DNA of 64,000 bases from positions 1-64,000 of the forward strand of contig JBGPOS010000005.1 in NCBI GenBank assembly GCA_041488155.1, given 5' to 3'. The notes below the pieces were generated by a model. The model was not told the DNA's origin. It worked only from the letters and a program-made list of their open reading frames with translations, and made no database searches. The position numbers and the translations under genes were made by a program. Shown piece after piece: positions 34,895-43,413 of the stretch. Positions within the stretch are counted from its first letter, which is position 1. Each line of letters starts with the position of its first letter. Source of the DNA: JBGPOS01 sp041488155 (lineage in GTDB: Bacteria; Chloroflexota; Dehalococcoidia; Tepidiformales; Tepidiformaceae).

Positions 34895-35794
34895 TTGGAG
34901 CTTGCCCAGTTAGACGCCTTTATCGCTGCCGCGGACTGCGGGAGCTTTAGCCGCGCGGCCGAACTGCTGAGCGTGGCGCAGCCTTCGCTGAGCAACCGCA
35001 TCCAGTCTCTCGAGCGCGAGGTGGGGCAGGCGCTGTTCGAGCGCATGGGGCGCGGAGTCAAGCTCACCGACGCCGGGCACGCCTTCCTTCCCTACGCCCA
35101 GCGCGTGTTGCGTACCCTGAGCGACGGCCTGCGGGTGCTGGAAGGAACTCGCGATGGCACAGCTGGCCGCCTGATGATCGGGACCGCCCCGGCCGTCGGC
35201 ACCTACGTCCTCCCTCGGCTGCTAAAGGTCTACTGCGACAATCGCCAGGGCGTGGACGTGCTGGTGCGCACGGGACATTCGGACGAAGTCTTGCAGATGG
35301 TCCTCGACGACGACGTCCAGGTTGGGTTCGGTCGTCCGATAAACCATCCAGAAGTTCGGACGATCGTGCTCTATCGCGATGAACTGGTGCTCGTGGTCTC
35401 GTCGCAGCACCGCTACGCCAAGCGCGGGACCGTCAAGGTGGACGAGCTCGCGGAGGAGTCGCTCATCCTCTTCGATCGCGATTCGGGCTACTACGGGATG
35501 ATAGTCGGGCTATTTCGAGACCTCGGTGTCGTGCCCCAGCAGCAGATGCAACTCGACAGCATCGAAGCGACGAAAAAGATGGTCGAATCGAACCTGGGCA
35601 TCGCCCTGCTGCCCGAGGTCTCGGTGGAACGCGAGATCCGGCTCGGCACGCTGCACAAGGTGCACATCGAATCTGCCGAGCCGTTGGAGCGCGACATCGC
35701 AGTGATGTACCGGCGAAACAAGCCGCAGTCGGGTCCGATGGCCGGCTTCCTCGACTTGCTTGGTGAGGTCTACGGGATCAAATTGCCCCGGTAG
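34895..35794 (+). CDS. LysR-family transcriptional regulator
   Basis: A 299-residue regulator. The N-terminal winged helix is LAQLDAFIAAADCGSFSRAAELL with SVAQPSLSNRIQSLEREVGQALFER. The substrate-binding domain follows (GRLMIGTAPAVGTYVLPRLL, DDDVQVGFGRPI, YRDELVLVVSSQH, MVESNLGIALLPEVSVERE). It starts at a TTG after AAGGTGAG; there is no ATG in reach. The stop overlaps the PHP gene start (TAGTG), which suggests a shared transcript. The inducer is unknown. Confidence 0.9.
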   Translation: MELAQLDAFIAAADCGSFSRAAELLSVAQPSLSNRIQSLEREVGQALFERMGRGVKLTDAGHAFLPYAQRVLRTLSDGLRVLEGTRDGTAGRLMIGTAPAVGTYVLPRLLKVYCDNRQGVDVLVRTGHSDEVLQMVLDDDVQVGFGRPINHPEVRTIVLYRDELVLVVSSQHRYAKRGTVKVDELAEESLILFDRDSGYYGMIVGLFRDLGVVPQQQMQLDSIEATKKMVESNLGIALLPEVSVEREIRLGTLHKVHIESAEPLERDIAVMYRRNKPQSGPMAGFLDLLGEVYGIKLPR

Positions 35795-36384
35795 TGCTCA
35801 TCGATCTCCACTGTCACACGACGCCGAGGTCGAAGTGCAGCGCTCTCTTGCTCGAAGAGATGGTGGGGCTGGCGCGCGGGCGAGGCCTCGACGGGATTTG
35901 CCTCACCGAGCATGACAGTCTGTGGCCGGAGGAAGAGCTCGCCGCCGTCCGGCGCAGCACGGGCTTCCCGGTGTTGGGTGCGGTGGAGTTGACCACGGAC
36001 CTGGGACACGTCCTTGCCTACGGTCTGCCCCAAGGCTCCGAGACGTTCGCCAGCGCTGCCGCCGCGTTCGAGGCGGGCAGAGAGAGCGGCGCGTTACTGT
36101 TCCTTGCCCACCCCGCTCGCGACGGACTGCTGAAGGTCGACCGTCAGGTGGTTGACCTATTCGAGTCAGTGGAGGCGATCAATGGTTCTGATTCGCGCCT
36201 GCAGAACCTCGCTGCGACGGGCCTTGCGCGAGGCTTCCGCCTGCCGGGCATCGGCGGTTCGGACGCCCACTCCGCTCGCGAAGTTGGGCGTGCCGCCACC
36301 CGTTTCGAGGCCGCCATCAGCGACCAGGCTTCGCTGCTGGCGGCGCTGCGCTCGGGTCGGTACGAGGCGGTTCACATCGACTGA
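35794..36384 (+). CDS. PHP-domain metal-dependent phosphoesterase
   Basis: A 196-residue protein with the PHP fold. Its motifs are LIDLHCHTTPRSKC (H6, H8), LTEHDSLW, FLAHPARDG and GIGGSDAHSAREVG, which provide the metal-binding His/Asp set of the family (polymerase and histidinol phosphatase or related phosphatase types). It is short, so it is a stand-alone phosphoesterase and not a polymerase part. GTG at 35794 overlaps the LysR stop by one base. The nucleotide or sugar phosphate substrate is unknown. Confidence 0.87.
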   Translation: MLIDLHCHTTPRSKCSALLLEEMVGLARGRGLDGICLTEHDSLWPEEELAAVRRSTGFPVLGAVELTTDLGHVLAYGLPQGSETFASAAAAFEAGRESGALLFLAHPARDGLLKVDRQVVDLFESVEAINGSDSRLQNLAATGLARGFRLPGIGGSDAHSAREVGRAATRFEAAISDQASLLAALRSGRYEAVHID

Positions 36385-36467
36385 CTTAGCCCCGAAAGAC
36401 CCGCGCGCCATGTGAATGGTTTCCTGCGTCTCGGGCCTTCCCCGGAGGCGATGAAAGGCTGGGCCGG

Positions 36468-36476
36468 TGCTATCAT
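36468..36476 (+). promoter_or_regulatory. extended -10 promoter
   Basis: TGCTATCAT is an extended -10 (TGn followed by TATCAT, five of six). It lies 54 bp before the hydrolase ATG at 36531. There is no -35, as is usual for extended -10 promoters. A GGAGGA ribosome site follows. Confidence 0.55.
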
Positions 36477-36530
36477 CGGAGTCCGCAACGAACTGCGTCC
36501 CAGCACTAACCCAATCGGAGGAACCACGAG

Positions 36531-37985
36531 ATGGTCACGGCCGGGTACCTCGAGCGAGACGTCTCCGTCAACAACCTCAAGCTGCACTTCCAGGAATGGG
36601 GAAATCCAGCATCGCCGACCATCTTGATGCTCCACGGGTTTGGCGTTTCGGGCCACATGTTCGATGAGTTCGCGGAGCGTATGCAGGACCGCTTCCGCCT
36701 GATCGCTATCGATCAGCGCGGCCATGGCGACAGTGACTGGTCCGTCGAGGGGGACTACACCCGGGATGCTTTCGTCGCTGACGTTGAGGGCTTTCGCGAA
36801 GCGCTGGGCCTCGACCAATTCATCCTCATCGGGCACAGCATGGGTGGCCTCAATGCGGTGTCGTACGCGGTCGCTTACCCGCAGCGGGTACGGGCGTTGG
36901 TGCTGGTGGACGTCGGCCCCGAGGCGGCGAAAGAGGGTGTCGACAACATCGTGCGGTTCACCCGCGGACCAGACGAGCTGGACTTCGACCAGTTCGTCGA
37001 GATGGCGCACCGGTTCAATCAACGGCGCACCCTCGAGAACATCCGCGAGCGGATGCGGCATCGACTGAAGCCGACCGAGAGCGGGAAATGGACGTGGAAG
37101 TTCGACCGCCGGTTCCGCGAACAGGACGCGACCCTGCGCATCGGGAGCCAGCTCAGCAACGAAGAGACCTGGAACCTCTACAGGAGCGTGACAGCGCCGA
37201 CTCTCATCGTCCGAGGCGCGGAGAGCGACGTGCTCACCGTGGAGGTTGCCGAGCGAGCGGCACGCGAGATGCAGCACGCCCGCCTGGTCACCGTTCCGGC
37301 GGCAGGGCACAGCGTCCCCGGCGACAACCCGGACGACTTCACGGCGGCGGTCACTGAATTCGTCGGTGACGTTGAGAACTACCGGTTCGAGCCCGACCCG
37401 ATCCCGGCCGGGCCCACACTGGGGCAACTGGTAGAGGCTTCGGAAGCGCACCGCAGGGGGCCGAGTCTCTTGACGCTTCTGCTGGCCGGTGTGGCCGCGG
37501 GCGCTGCTCTGACCGCCGCCGTGCTGGTGATGCGCTCGGCGACCGGAAGGAAGAAGGACGCCGGACTTCGTGGCCACGCGAGATCCCTGGCGCCGAGGGT
37601 GGCGGAGCCCCTTCGCCAGGTAGACGTCGAAGCAGCGCGGCGGCGGGCAGCGGAGCTTGCCACGGACCTGGCGGGAGTAGCCCAGAGCGGTGTCGCTCGC
37701 GCCCGCAGTGCGATGCGCGACGTTGACCTCGAACGGGCCCGTACCTCCGCGCTGGAAGTGCTCCGTTCGCTGGGTGACACCACGATCCGCGTGGCTCCAG
37801 CTGTTGCCAGGCAGACCGCGTCGCGCGTCGACGGTGGCGCGATTGCCCGCCGGCTTGGACGCGGCCGGCGCAGGAGTCGCCGCGCATCGATCGCGTCAGC
37901 CGCGCTCGGAATCGCGACGAAGCTGCTGGCTGCGCCCCGGCCGCGCGGGCGCTCGGGACGAAGATTGGCCGTATGGCGCGGATAG
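36531..37985 (+). CDS. alpha/beta-hydrolase with C-terminal membrane anchor and Arg-rich tail
   Basis: A 484-residue protein. The N-terminal hydrolase domain (residues 1-290) has TILMLHGFGVSG, IDQRGHGDS, ILIGHSMGGLNAV (Ser nucleophile) and VPAAGHSVPGDNP (His), as in epoxide hydrolase or esterase relatives. A transmembrane helix (LLTLLLAGVAAGAALTAAVL) follows at about residues 312-334. The last 130 residues have repeated VDVEAARRRAAELA / VDLERARTSALEVL segments and end in a strongly basic stretch. This tail is unusual for the family. It overlaps the next hydrolase gene by 13 bp. Confidence 0.85.
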   Translation: MVTAGYLERDVSVNNLKLHFQEWGNPASPTILMLHGFGVSGHMFDEFAERMQDRFRLIAIDQRGHGDSDWSVEGDYTRDAFVADVEGFREALGLDQFILIGHSMGGLNAVSYAVAYPQRVRALVLVDVGPEAAKEGVDNIVRFTRGPDELDFDQFVEMAHRFNQRRTLENIRERMRHRLKPTESGKWTWKFDRRFREQDATLRIGSQLSNEETWNLYRSVTAPTLIVRGAESDVLTVEVAERAAREMQHARLVTVPAAGHSVPGDNPDDFTAAVTEFVGDVENYRFEPDPIPAGPTLGQLVEASEAHRRGPSLLTLLLAGVAAGAALTAAVLVMRSATGRKKDAGLRGHARSLAPRVAEPLRQVDVEAARRRAAELATDLAGVAQSGVARARSAMRDVDLERARTSALEVLRSLGDTTIRVAPAVARQTASRVDGGAIARRLGRGRRRSRRASIASAALGIATKLLAAPRPRGRSGRRLAVWRG

Positions 37986-38764
37986 CGGTCAACGGGACCA
38001 CGCTCGCCTACGACGACGAGGGTCACGGCGATCCGCCGTTCCTCTTCATCCACGGCTTTGCCTGCGATCGCTCGTTCTGGCGTCCCCAATGCGAGGACTT
38101 GAGCCGGGATTACCGCTGCGTCTCGGTCGACCTTCGCGGGCGAGGCGATTCGGACGCCACGCCGCCGTTCGACGTAACGACGGCGGCGCTCGATAGCGCG
38201 GCGCTCATCGAGGCCATCGCGCTCGATAGGCCGATCGTGGTCGGACACAGCCTTGGTGGGCTGGTGGCGTTGCGCCTCAACGATCTCCGGCCGGAGCTCG
38301 TACGAGCCATCGTGATCGGGGATTCACCGCTCACTGCAGCGCGGTCGGCGGGCGCTTTCGATGACGCCTCGAGAGGTATCCGGGAGGCCGGATCGATGGA
38401 ACCGATGCGCAACATGGTCGAAAGCTTCTTCGTCGAAGCGACGCCGCACGACATTCGCGAGCACGTCCGCCAGGTGATGCTCGGCTGCCCGCCCGAGGTA
38501 GGGGCGGGCATGCTAGCCAACGGCGCTGTCTTTTCGGAACGGCTGGACGAGATGATCAAGCTCGCCGACCGGAGGCCATTCATGGCGATCTGGGCCGAAC
38601 GGCCGCTGGGCGACCCGAAACACCTCCGGGACATAACCATGTTTGTGCGCCAGGAGCCGATCGCTGGAGCGGGTCACTTCTTCCAGCTGGAGCAGCCGGA
38701 GATCACGAACGCGCTCTTGCGAGCCTTTGTGGATGACGTGGAGCGCGACCCGCGCTCCGCGTAG
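37973..38764 (+). CDS. alpha/beta-hydrolase
   Basis: A 263-residue classical hydrolase. FLFIHGFACDRSFW is the oxyanion-hole strand, VDLRGRGDSD the strand-4 turn, IVVGHSLGGLVAL the nucleophile elbow and AGAGHFFQLEQPE carries the catalytic His. Esterase, lactonase and haloperoxidase-like enzymes share this pattern, and the substrate cannot be assigned. It starts inside the end of the previous hydrolase gene, so the two are probably co-expressed. Confidence 0.88.
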   Translation: MARIAVNGTTLAYDDEGHGDPPFLFIHGFACDRSFWRPQCEDLSRDYRCVSVDLRGRGDSDATPPFDVTTAALDSAALIEAIALDRPIVVGHSLGGLVALRLNDLRPELVRAIVIGDSPLTAARSAGAFDDASRGIREAGSMEPMRNMVESFFVEATPHDIREHVRQVMLGCPPEVGAGMLANGAVFSERLDEMIKLADRRPFMAIWAERPLGDPKHLRDITMFVRQEPIAGAGHFFQLEQPEITNALLRAFVDDVERDPRSA

Positions 38765-38797
38765 GACGCAACGGCCGCGGGCGATAAGGTAGTCGGC

Positions 38798-39667
38798 ATG
38801 GAAGTTTCCGGCTCCGAGCGTCCCGTCGCGCCGGCTCAGCGAGCGGGCGCACCAGCCGGGGAACAGTGGCGGACGGCATTTTACATCTCGCTCGCTGCCG
38901 TCATTGCCAGCATCCTGGCGCTGCTCGTGGTGCTGGTTGCCCGGATCAATTCCGGCGGGGGCGGTGGAAGGGTCCAGTTCGCGTTGACGGGCAGCCCTTC
39001 CCCAACGGTCGCGACGGCTGCCGCGAATGGGACAGCAACGCCGGTGCCGGGCAGAGCGACAGTGGAACCGCCGACGCCGGCCTCGACCGCGGCTCGCGAC
39101 CTGGTCGTGGCCTGCGGTGACATCCTTGCGCCGGTCGACAAGCAGCACGTCCTGGCGCGCGATTGCGCCCCCTCGGACCTTCAGCTCCTACCAGTGGCTG
39201 TTTCGGCAGGCGGCGACCAGCTCCTGCGTGCAGAGGCGGCGGCGGCGCTGATCGACATGGTGGCCGCGGCTGCAAAGGGCGGGATTGCGGTCTTCGCAAT
39301 CAGCAGCTATCGAAGCTACGACCAGCAGGTAACAACGTTCCAGCAGAACGTGGATTCCGGTGGCCTCGCCTACGCCGAGCGGACGAGCGCGCGGGCGGGA
39401 CACAGCGAGCACCAGCTGGGCACGACCACCGACCTCACAAGCGCCAGCGCTCATTTCGGCCTGGAAGGGTTCGCCGGGACAGCGGAGGCTATGTGGGTGT
39501 CCGACAACAGCTGGAAATATGGATTCATCGTGAGTTATCCCGCCGGGAGCGAAGCGGTGACGGGGTATGCGTACGAGCCCTGGCACGTGCGCTATGTCGG
39601 TAAAGACGTCGCGCGGATGGTGCATGACAGCGGGCTGACGCTCCACGAGTACTTGCTCCGGCGCTAG
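38798..39667 (+). CDS. M15 (VanY-like) D-alanyl-D-alanine carboxypeptidase
   Basis: A 289-residue envelope enzyme. The N-terminal anchor (AFYISLAAVIASILALLVVLV, about residues 28-48) is followed by a Thr/Pro-rich linker and a zinc peptidase domain. The family motifs are AISSYRSYDQQ, ARAGHSEHQLGTTTDL (metal His and Asp) and the C-terminal YEPWHVRYVG (catalytic Glu and metal His). The enzyme trims the terminal D-Ala of peptidoglycan stem peptides. Resistance to vancomycin is not implied. Confidence 0.88.
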   Translation: MEVSGSERPVAPAQRAGAPAGEQWRTAFYISLAAVIASILALLVVLVARINSGGGGGRVQFALTGSPSPTVATAAANGTATPVPGRATVEPPTPASTAARDLVVACGDILAPVDKQHVLARDCAPSDLQLLPVAVSAGGDQLLRAEAAAALIDMVAAAAKGGIAVFAISSYRSYDQQVTTFQQNVDSGGLAYAERTSARAGHSEHQLGTTTDLTSASAHFGLEGFAGTAEAMWVSDNSWKYGFIVSYPAGSEAVTGYAYEPWHVRYVGKDVARMVHDSGLTLHEYLLRR

Positions 39668-39744
39668 CGTCGAGTGAGTTGCAGTGTGCCACCCTGGATG
39701 ACACACTCGGGCCATCCGAACCATCGCCCACGCCGGAGGTTACT

Positions 39745-40542
39745 GTGCCCTCAACGACTGACGAGCTCCTCGTCGAGCAGTCGAACCACATCCTCACGAT
39801 CACACTGAACCGGCCGGACAGGCTCAACGCGATCAGCGGCCCGATGCTCGCGGCCCTCTCGGAGACCCTGCAGGCCGCAAACATCGACCGCGACGTCCGG
39901 GTGGTGATCCTGACCGGGGCTGGCCGGGGCTTTTGCGCTGGCCTCGACCTCAAGGACCAGCAGTCCGGAAACGGGGTGGCAGCGGGGAGTCGTGGTTACC
40001 AGCTGTTCGACCTGCACAATTCGCCACCGATCGTTATCAACCGGATGGACAAGCCGCTGATCTGCGCGCTCAACGGCGCTGCGGCCGGATACGGGATGGA
40101 CCTCGCCCTGGGCTGCGACATCCGCATCGCCAGCGAGTTCGCGAAGATGGGCGCGGTATTCGCGAAACGTGGGGTGCTTCCTGAATCAGGCGGTTGCTGG
40201 TACCTGCCTCGCCTGTTGGGGTGGGCGAAGGCCGCTGAGGTGGCCTTCCTCGGCGACGTGCTCGACGCGCAGCAGTCGCTCGAACTGGGCCTGGTCAACC
40301 GGGTTGTGAAGCACGAGGAGCTGATGGCGGAGACGATGAGGGTCGCCACGAAGATCGCGAATAACGCCCCGCTCAGTGTGCAGTCGACCAAGCGGATGAT
40401 GCGCCTGGGGATGGATGAGCCCTTCGAGGCGGCCGTGGACCACATCTACCTCCAGCTCCTCCCCCTCTTCCAGAGCGACGACTTCAAGGAAGGCTTGAGC
40501 GCGTTCGCCGAACGGCGCGAGCCGTCGTTCAAGGGGCGATAG
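39745..40542 (+). CDS. enoyl-CoA hydratase/isomerase family protein
   Basis: A 265-residue crotonase-fold enzyme. The core is ILTITLNRPDRLNAIS, VILTGAGRGFCAGLDLKD (oxyanion hole), KPLICALNGAAAGYGMDLAL and RGVLPESGGCWYLPRLLGW. The oxyanion-hole Gly-Leu and the acidic residue in PESGG are kept, so hydratase activity is likely, although relatives act as isomerases or ligases. I chose the GTG at 39745 because GGAGG lies six bases upstream; the reading frame upstream is open to 39679. Confidence 0.87.
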   Translation: MPSTTDELLVEQSNHILTITLNRPDRLNAISGPMLAALSETLQAANIDRDVRVVILTGAGRGFCAGLDLKDQQSGNGVAAGSRGYQLFDLHNSPPIVINRMDKPLICALNGAAAGYGMDLALGCDIRIASEFAKMGAVFAKRGVLPESGGCWYLPRLLGWAKAAEVAFLGDVLDAQQSLELGLVNRVVKHEELMAETMRVATKIANNAPLSVQSTKRMMRLGMDEPFEAAVDHIYLQLLPLFQSDDFKEGLSAFAERREPSFKGR

Positions 40543-40551
40543 GGCTGCTCC

Positions 40552-40863
40552 TCAGCCGCTCGCGAGGCCCCGGAGGTTCTGCGGGAGGTCGTCGGGGAGC
40601 TCGGAGACTGGCCGGGTGGCGAGCGAGATAGTGATGTCGAAGATGTCGCCCCAGGCTGCTTCGTAGTAGTCGCCCGGGCCTTCATCTTCGGCTTCCCAGA
40701 TGACGACCACTTGCGGGTCGCCCTCGGGGGCGTTCACCCAGTACTCGCCGAGCAGTTCCGCCTGGTGGGGGTGGTTGAAGGCCTTGCGACGCTCGAACGC
40801 CTCGAGGCCCTGGAGAGGATTGGTCCCTGGTTTGAACCGAAAGTAGGCGACGTAAACGGCCAT
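40552..40863 (-). CDS. small alpha/beta-barrel protein (DUF3303-like)
   Basis: A 103-residue protein starting VYVAYFRFKPGTNPLQGLEAFERR, then LLGEYWVNAPEGDPQVVVIWEAEDEG and WGDIFDITISLATRP. The pattern (a strand, a helix, a long VVVIWEAED strand, a W-rich helix and a closing strand) fits dimeric ferredoxin-like barrel proteins such as DUF3303. It is probably a small cytosolic protein of unknown function. It converges with the hydratase gene (9 bp apart) and has a promoter right against its ATG, so the mRNA would be leaderless. Confidence 0.7.
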   Translation of the reverse strand: MAVYVAYFRFKPGTNPLQGLEAFERRKAFNHPHQAELLGEYWVNAPEGDPQVVVIWEAEDEGPGDYYEAAWGDIFDITISLATRPVSELPDDLPQNLRGLASG

Positions 40864-40869
40864 GGACGA

Positions 40870-40875
40870 ATTATA
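40870..40875 (-). promoter_or_regulatory. perfect -10 (TATAAT), likely leaderless transcript
   Basis: On the minus strand TATAAT ends six bases before the ATG at 40863, so transcription should start at or within about one base of the A. This is the best -10 seen in the window. The -35 region is poor. Confidence 0.65.
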
Positions 40876-40984
40876 GGACTGCCGGCGGTGCGCTTCTGGG
40901 TTCGGACTGACGCGGTCGGCTCTGCTAGACTAGCGTTCCGTTCGCGACCCGCCCCGGGAGCGGGAATCAGCAGCCGGAGCGCCC

Positions 40985-41638
40985 ATGTACCGCCGCATCC
41001 TGTCCGGGATCATCGACCAGGGGAAGACGAGCACGTTCCTGGCAGCCATGCGCGAAGCGAACGAGCACCAGGAAGTGCGCGGCATCCGCGCGCGCACGAC
41101 GGTCTGGGGGGCGATGACCGGTCAAACGAACGGCGTCCTCATCGCCAGCGACTTCAACACCATGGAAGACCTCGAACGGTTTACGGAGCTGGCTGCCGAA
41201 GACGCGCGTTTTGCAACCGTGCGGCGGGCCGTACGCACCCAGATGATCTACGACGCGAGCGAGGTTTCGATCCACCGCCTGTCGTACCACTCTGAAGGAC
41301 TGATCTCGAGTGAGGACGCGACGGCGCCCAGGCGCTACATGCGCACCCTCGATGGAGAGGTGCAACCGGGCCGCCACCGCGAGTTCGTGATGTCGATTTC
41401 GCAAGCGCTGGACTATCAGAAGCAGCGGGGGATCGACGCCACCACGAGCGTTTGGTCGGCGGTTACGGGCCAGACGAGTGCGGTCTCCATCGTGGCGGAG
41501 TTCGATTCGCTGGCCGAGTTGGAAAAGTTCGACGATATGGCGACGCAAGACGCCGAGTTCGGGCGCCTGCGGAAGGCCTCGCGCGAGACGATGGTGTTCC
41601 TCACGAGCGAAGTGAACCTGCTGCGCAACCTGCTGTAA
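40985..41638 (+). CDS. protein of two tandem alpha/beta-barrel repeats
   Basis: A 217-residue protein that is an internal duplication. Residues about 37-101 (TTVWGAMTGQTNGVLIASDF, LERFTELAAEDARFATVRRA, YDASEVSIHRL) align with about 147-213 (TSVWSAVTGQTSAVSIVAEF, LEKFDDMATQDAEFGRLRKA, LTSEVNLLRNL). Each copy resembles a NIPSNAP or dimeric-barrel unit, so the protein may act like a fused dimer. No catalytic motif is seen. A convergent terminator follows. Confidence 0.72.
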   Translation: MYRRILSGIIDQGKTSTFLAAMREANEHQEVRGIRARTTVWGAMTGQTNGVLIASDFNTMEDLERFTELAAEDARFATVRRAVRTQMIYDASEVSIHRLSYHSEGLISSEDATAPRRYMRTLDGEVQPGRHREFVMSISQALDYQKQRGIDATTSVWSAVTGQTSAVSIVAEFDSLAELEKFDDMATQDAEFGRLRKASRETMVFLTSEVNLLRNLL

Positions 41639-41660
41639 GCGGCATCGCCGGCACAAAGAA

Positions 41661-41687
41661 ACGGGGCGGCCTTTTTGGCCACCCCGT
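41661..41687. terminator. bidirectional terminator hairpin
   Basis: ACGGGG(C)GGCC pairs with GGCC(A)CCCCGT around a TTTTT loop. T-rich stretches flank it on both strands (CGTTCTCTTGTT on plus, TTTCTTTG on minus). It sits between the convergent barrel-repeat gene and the ErpA-like gene. Confidence 0.65.
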
Positions 41688-41722
41688 CGTTCTCTTGTTG
41701 CTCAGTCTGGATCAGGGGCTGT

Positions 41723-42112
41723 TTAGCAGCAGCTGCGGGCCTGACCGCCACCCTCGGAGGTCTGGAAGCTGGAGCCACAGGCGCAGCTCTTGACGGCGTT
41801 CGGGTTAAAGATGCTGAAGCCACTCTTCATGATGTCGTCGACGTAGTCGATCTCGGCGCCGTTGAGGTACTGGGCGCTCTCGGGGTCGACGAGGATCTTG
41901 ACGCCCAGGTGCTCGAGGACGATGTCGTCTTCCTCGGCGGAGCGGGCGAGGGCCATCCCGTACTGGTACCCGGAGCAGCCGCCGCCGGCGACGAAGACGC
42001 GCAGGGCGCCGTTGGTGATCTCACGCGCTTCGAGGAGCGCCTTTGCCTTCTCCGCGGCCTTATCGGTGATGTTGACGAGGACCGTTGCGGCCTCGGTAGC
42101 TGTCGCTTCCAT
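41723..42112 (-). CDS. ErpA/IscA-family iron-sulfur cluster insertion protein
   Basis: A-type Fe-S carrier of 129 residues. The three family Cys are present: RVFVAGGGCSGYQYGMAL (C46) and VKSCACGSSF (C110, C112). The distinct tail GQARSCC (C128, C129) adds two more cysteines. The first about 10 residues are Ala/Thr-rich. It supplies clusters to apo-enzymes such as the ferredoxin-linked oxidoreductases in this window. It diverges from the cysteine desulfurase gene with a 124-bp shared region. The exact paralogue name (ErpA, IscA or SufA) is uncertain. Confidence 0.9.
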   Translation of the reverse strand: MEATATEAATVLVNITDKAAEKAKALLEAREITNGALRVFVAGGGCSGYQYGMALARSAEEDDIVLEHLGVKILVDPESAQYLNGAEIDYVDDIMKSGFSIFNPNAVKSCACGSSFQTSEGGGQARSCC

Positions 42113-42165
42113 AGGTGGTCTCTGCCTCCATGCGGCTGCGCGTCCCCGCGGACGTCGCTATCGAA

Positions 42166-42171
42166 AGTGTA
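42166..42171 (-). promoter_or_regulatory. -10 element for the ErpA-like gene
   Basis: The minus-strand hexamer TACACT lies 54-59 bp before the ATG at 42112. The -35 is not clear. On the plus strand, TAGGCT at 42222-42227 ends nine bases before the desulfurase ATG, so that mRNA may have almost no leader. Confidence 0.4.
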
Positions 42172-42236
42172 GCAGCAGGGGAAATCCCGCGTCCACCGCC
42201 CAAACGCCGGAGAAAACACGGTAGGCTAGAGTCGTC

Positions 42237-43406
42237 ATGGAACGGATCTACCTGGATCACGCTGCCACCACGCCGCCCGACCCACGTGTCCTGGAAGCGA
42301 TGTGGCCGATGTACGCGAAATACTGGGGGAACCCTTCGAGCATCTACCTCGAGGGGCAGGAAGCGCATCGGGCGCTGGACTCCGCCCGCAAGCTGTGCGC
42401 CGACCTGCTGGGCGCCTCTCCGCGCGAGATCGTCTTCACCAGTGGTGGGACGGAATCAGACAATGCGGCGATCCGGGGGGCTGCCTACGCTCAACGCGCG
42501 CGCGGGCGGGGCGACCACATCGTCACCTCAGCCGTCGAGCACCACGCCGTGCTGCACACAGTCGAGCAGCTCGAACGAGAGGGGTTCCACGCGACCTATC
42601 TCCCCGTTGATGCGGACGGCGAAGTTGACCTGCGCGCCCTCGAAGAGGCGGTCGGACCCACGACGACGGTCGTGAGCATCATGACGGCGAACAACGAGGT
42701 CGGGACGATCCAGCCTGTGGCTGAGCTGGCGCTGATCGCCCGGGCGAAGAATCGAGACGTCGTCGTTCACACCGACGCGGTGCAAGCGGCGGGCGCGTTC
42801 GACATCACCCCTTCGTCGCTCGGGGTTGACCTCCTGAGCATCGCCGCCCACAAGCTCTACGGCCCCAAGGGAGTGGGGTTGCTGTACGTGAAGAACCGCA
42901 CGCCCTGGCAACCGATGCTCCTTGGTGGAACCCAGGAGAAGGAGCGGCGGGCCGGCACCGAGAACCTGGCCGGCATCGTGGGCCTGGCGACCGCGATGAA
43001 GCTCGCCTGGGAGAGCATGGCGGAGCGAAACGAGCATTCGCGGCGCCTCCGCGACCGGCTTCTCTACGGACTGCCCGAGCGCGTCACGGACACGGTCATT
43101 ACCGGCCCGGCGGACCCGGCGCGGCGCCTCTCCAACAACTTCAGTTGCTGCTTCAGGAACGTCGAGGGCGAGAGCGTCTTGCTGGCGCTCGACATGGCGG
43201 AGATCGCCGCCAGCTCGGGGAGCGCCTGCACCACCGGCTCGCTCGAACCATCGCACGTCCTGACAGCGATGGGCATTGATCCTGATTTGGCGCACGCCTC
43301 TCTGCGGCTCACGGTAGGCATGTCGAACACGGACGAGCAGATCGAGCGCGTGCTCGAGGTCCTCCCGGCGATCGTGGCGCGATTGAGGGCCCTGGCTGGC
43401 GGGTAA
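42237..43406 (+). CDS. iscS: cysteine desulfurase (NifS/IscS type)
   Basis: A 389-residue PLP enzyme that mobilises sulfur from cysteine for Fe-S clusters and thiolated tRNA. It begins IYLDHAATTPPDPRVLEAM. FTSGGTESDNAAIRGA and HTDAVQAAGAFDI are the cofactor-binding parts, AAHKLYGPKGVG carries the PLP Lys (K206), and SSGSACTTGSLEPSHVL the active Cys (C331) in the short loop of group I enzymes. It diverges from the ErpA-like gene and may share regulation. Group I desulfurases are variously named IscS or NifS. Confidence 0.94.
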   Translation: MERIYLDHAATTPPDPRVLEAMWPMYAKYWGNPSSIYLEGQEAHRALDSARKLCADLLGASPREIVFTSGGTESDNAAIRGAAYAQRARGRGDHIVTSAVEHHAVLHTVEQLEREGFHATYLPVDADGEVDLRALEEAVGPTTTVVSIMTANNEVGTIQPVAELALIARAKNRDVVVHTDAVQAAGAFDITPSSLGVDLLSIAAHKLYGPKGVGLLYVKNRTPWQPMLLGGTQEKERRAGTENLAGIVGLATAMKLAWESMAERNEHSRRLRDRLLYGLPERVTDTVITGPADPARRLSNNFSCCFRNVEGESVLLALDMAEIAASSGSACTTGSLEPSHVLTAMGIDPDLAHASLRLTVGMSNTDEQIERVLEVLPAIVARLRALAGG

Positions 43407-43413
43407 GGGCCGC

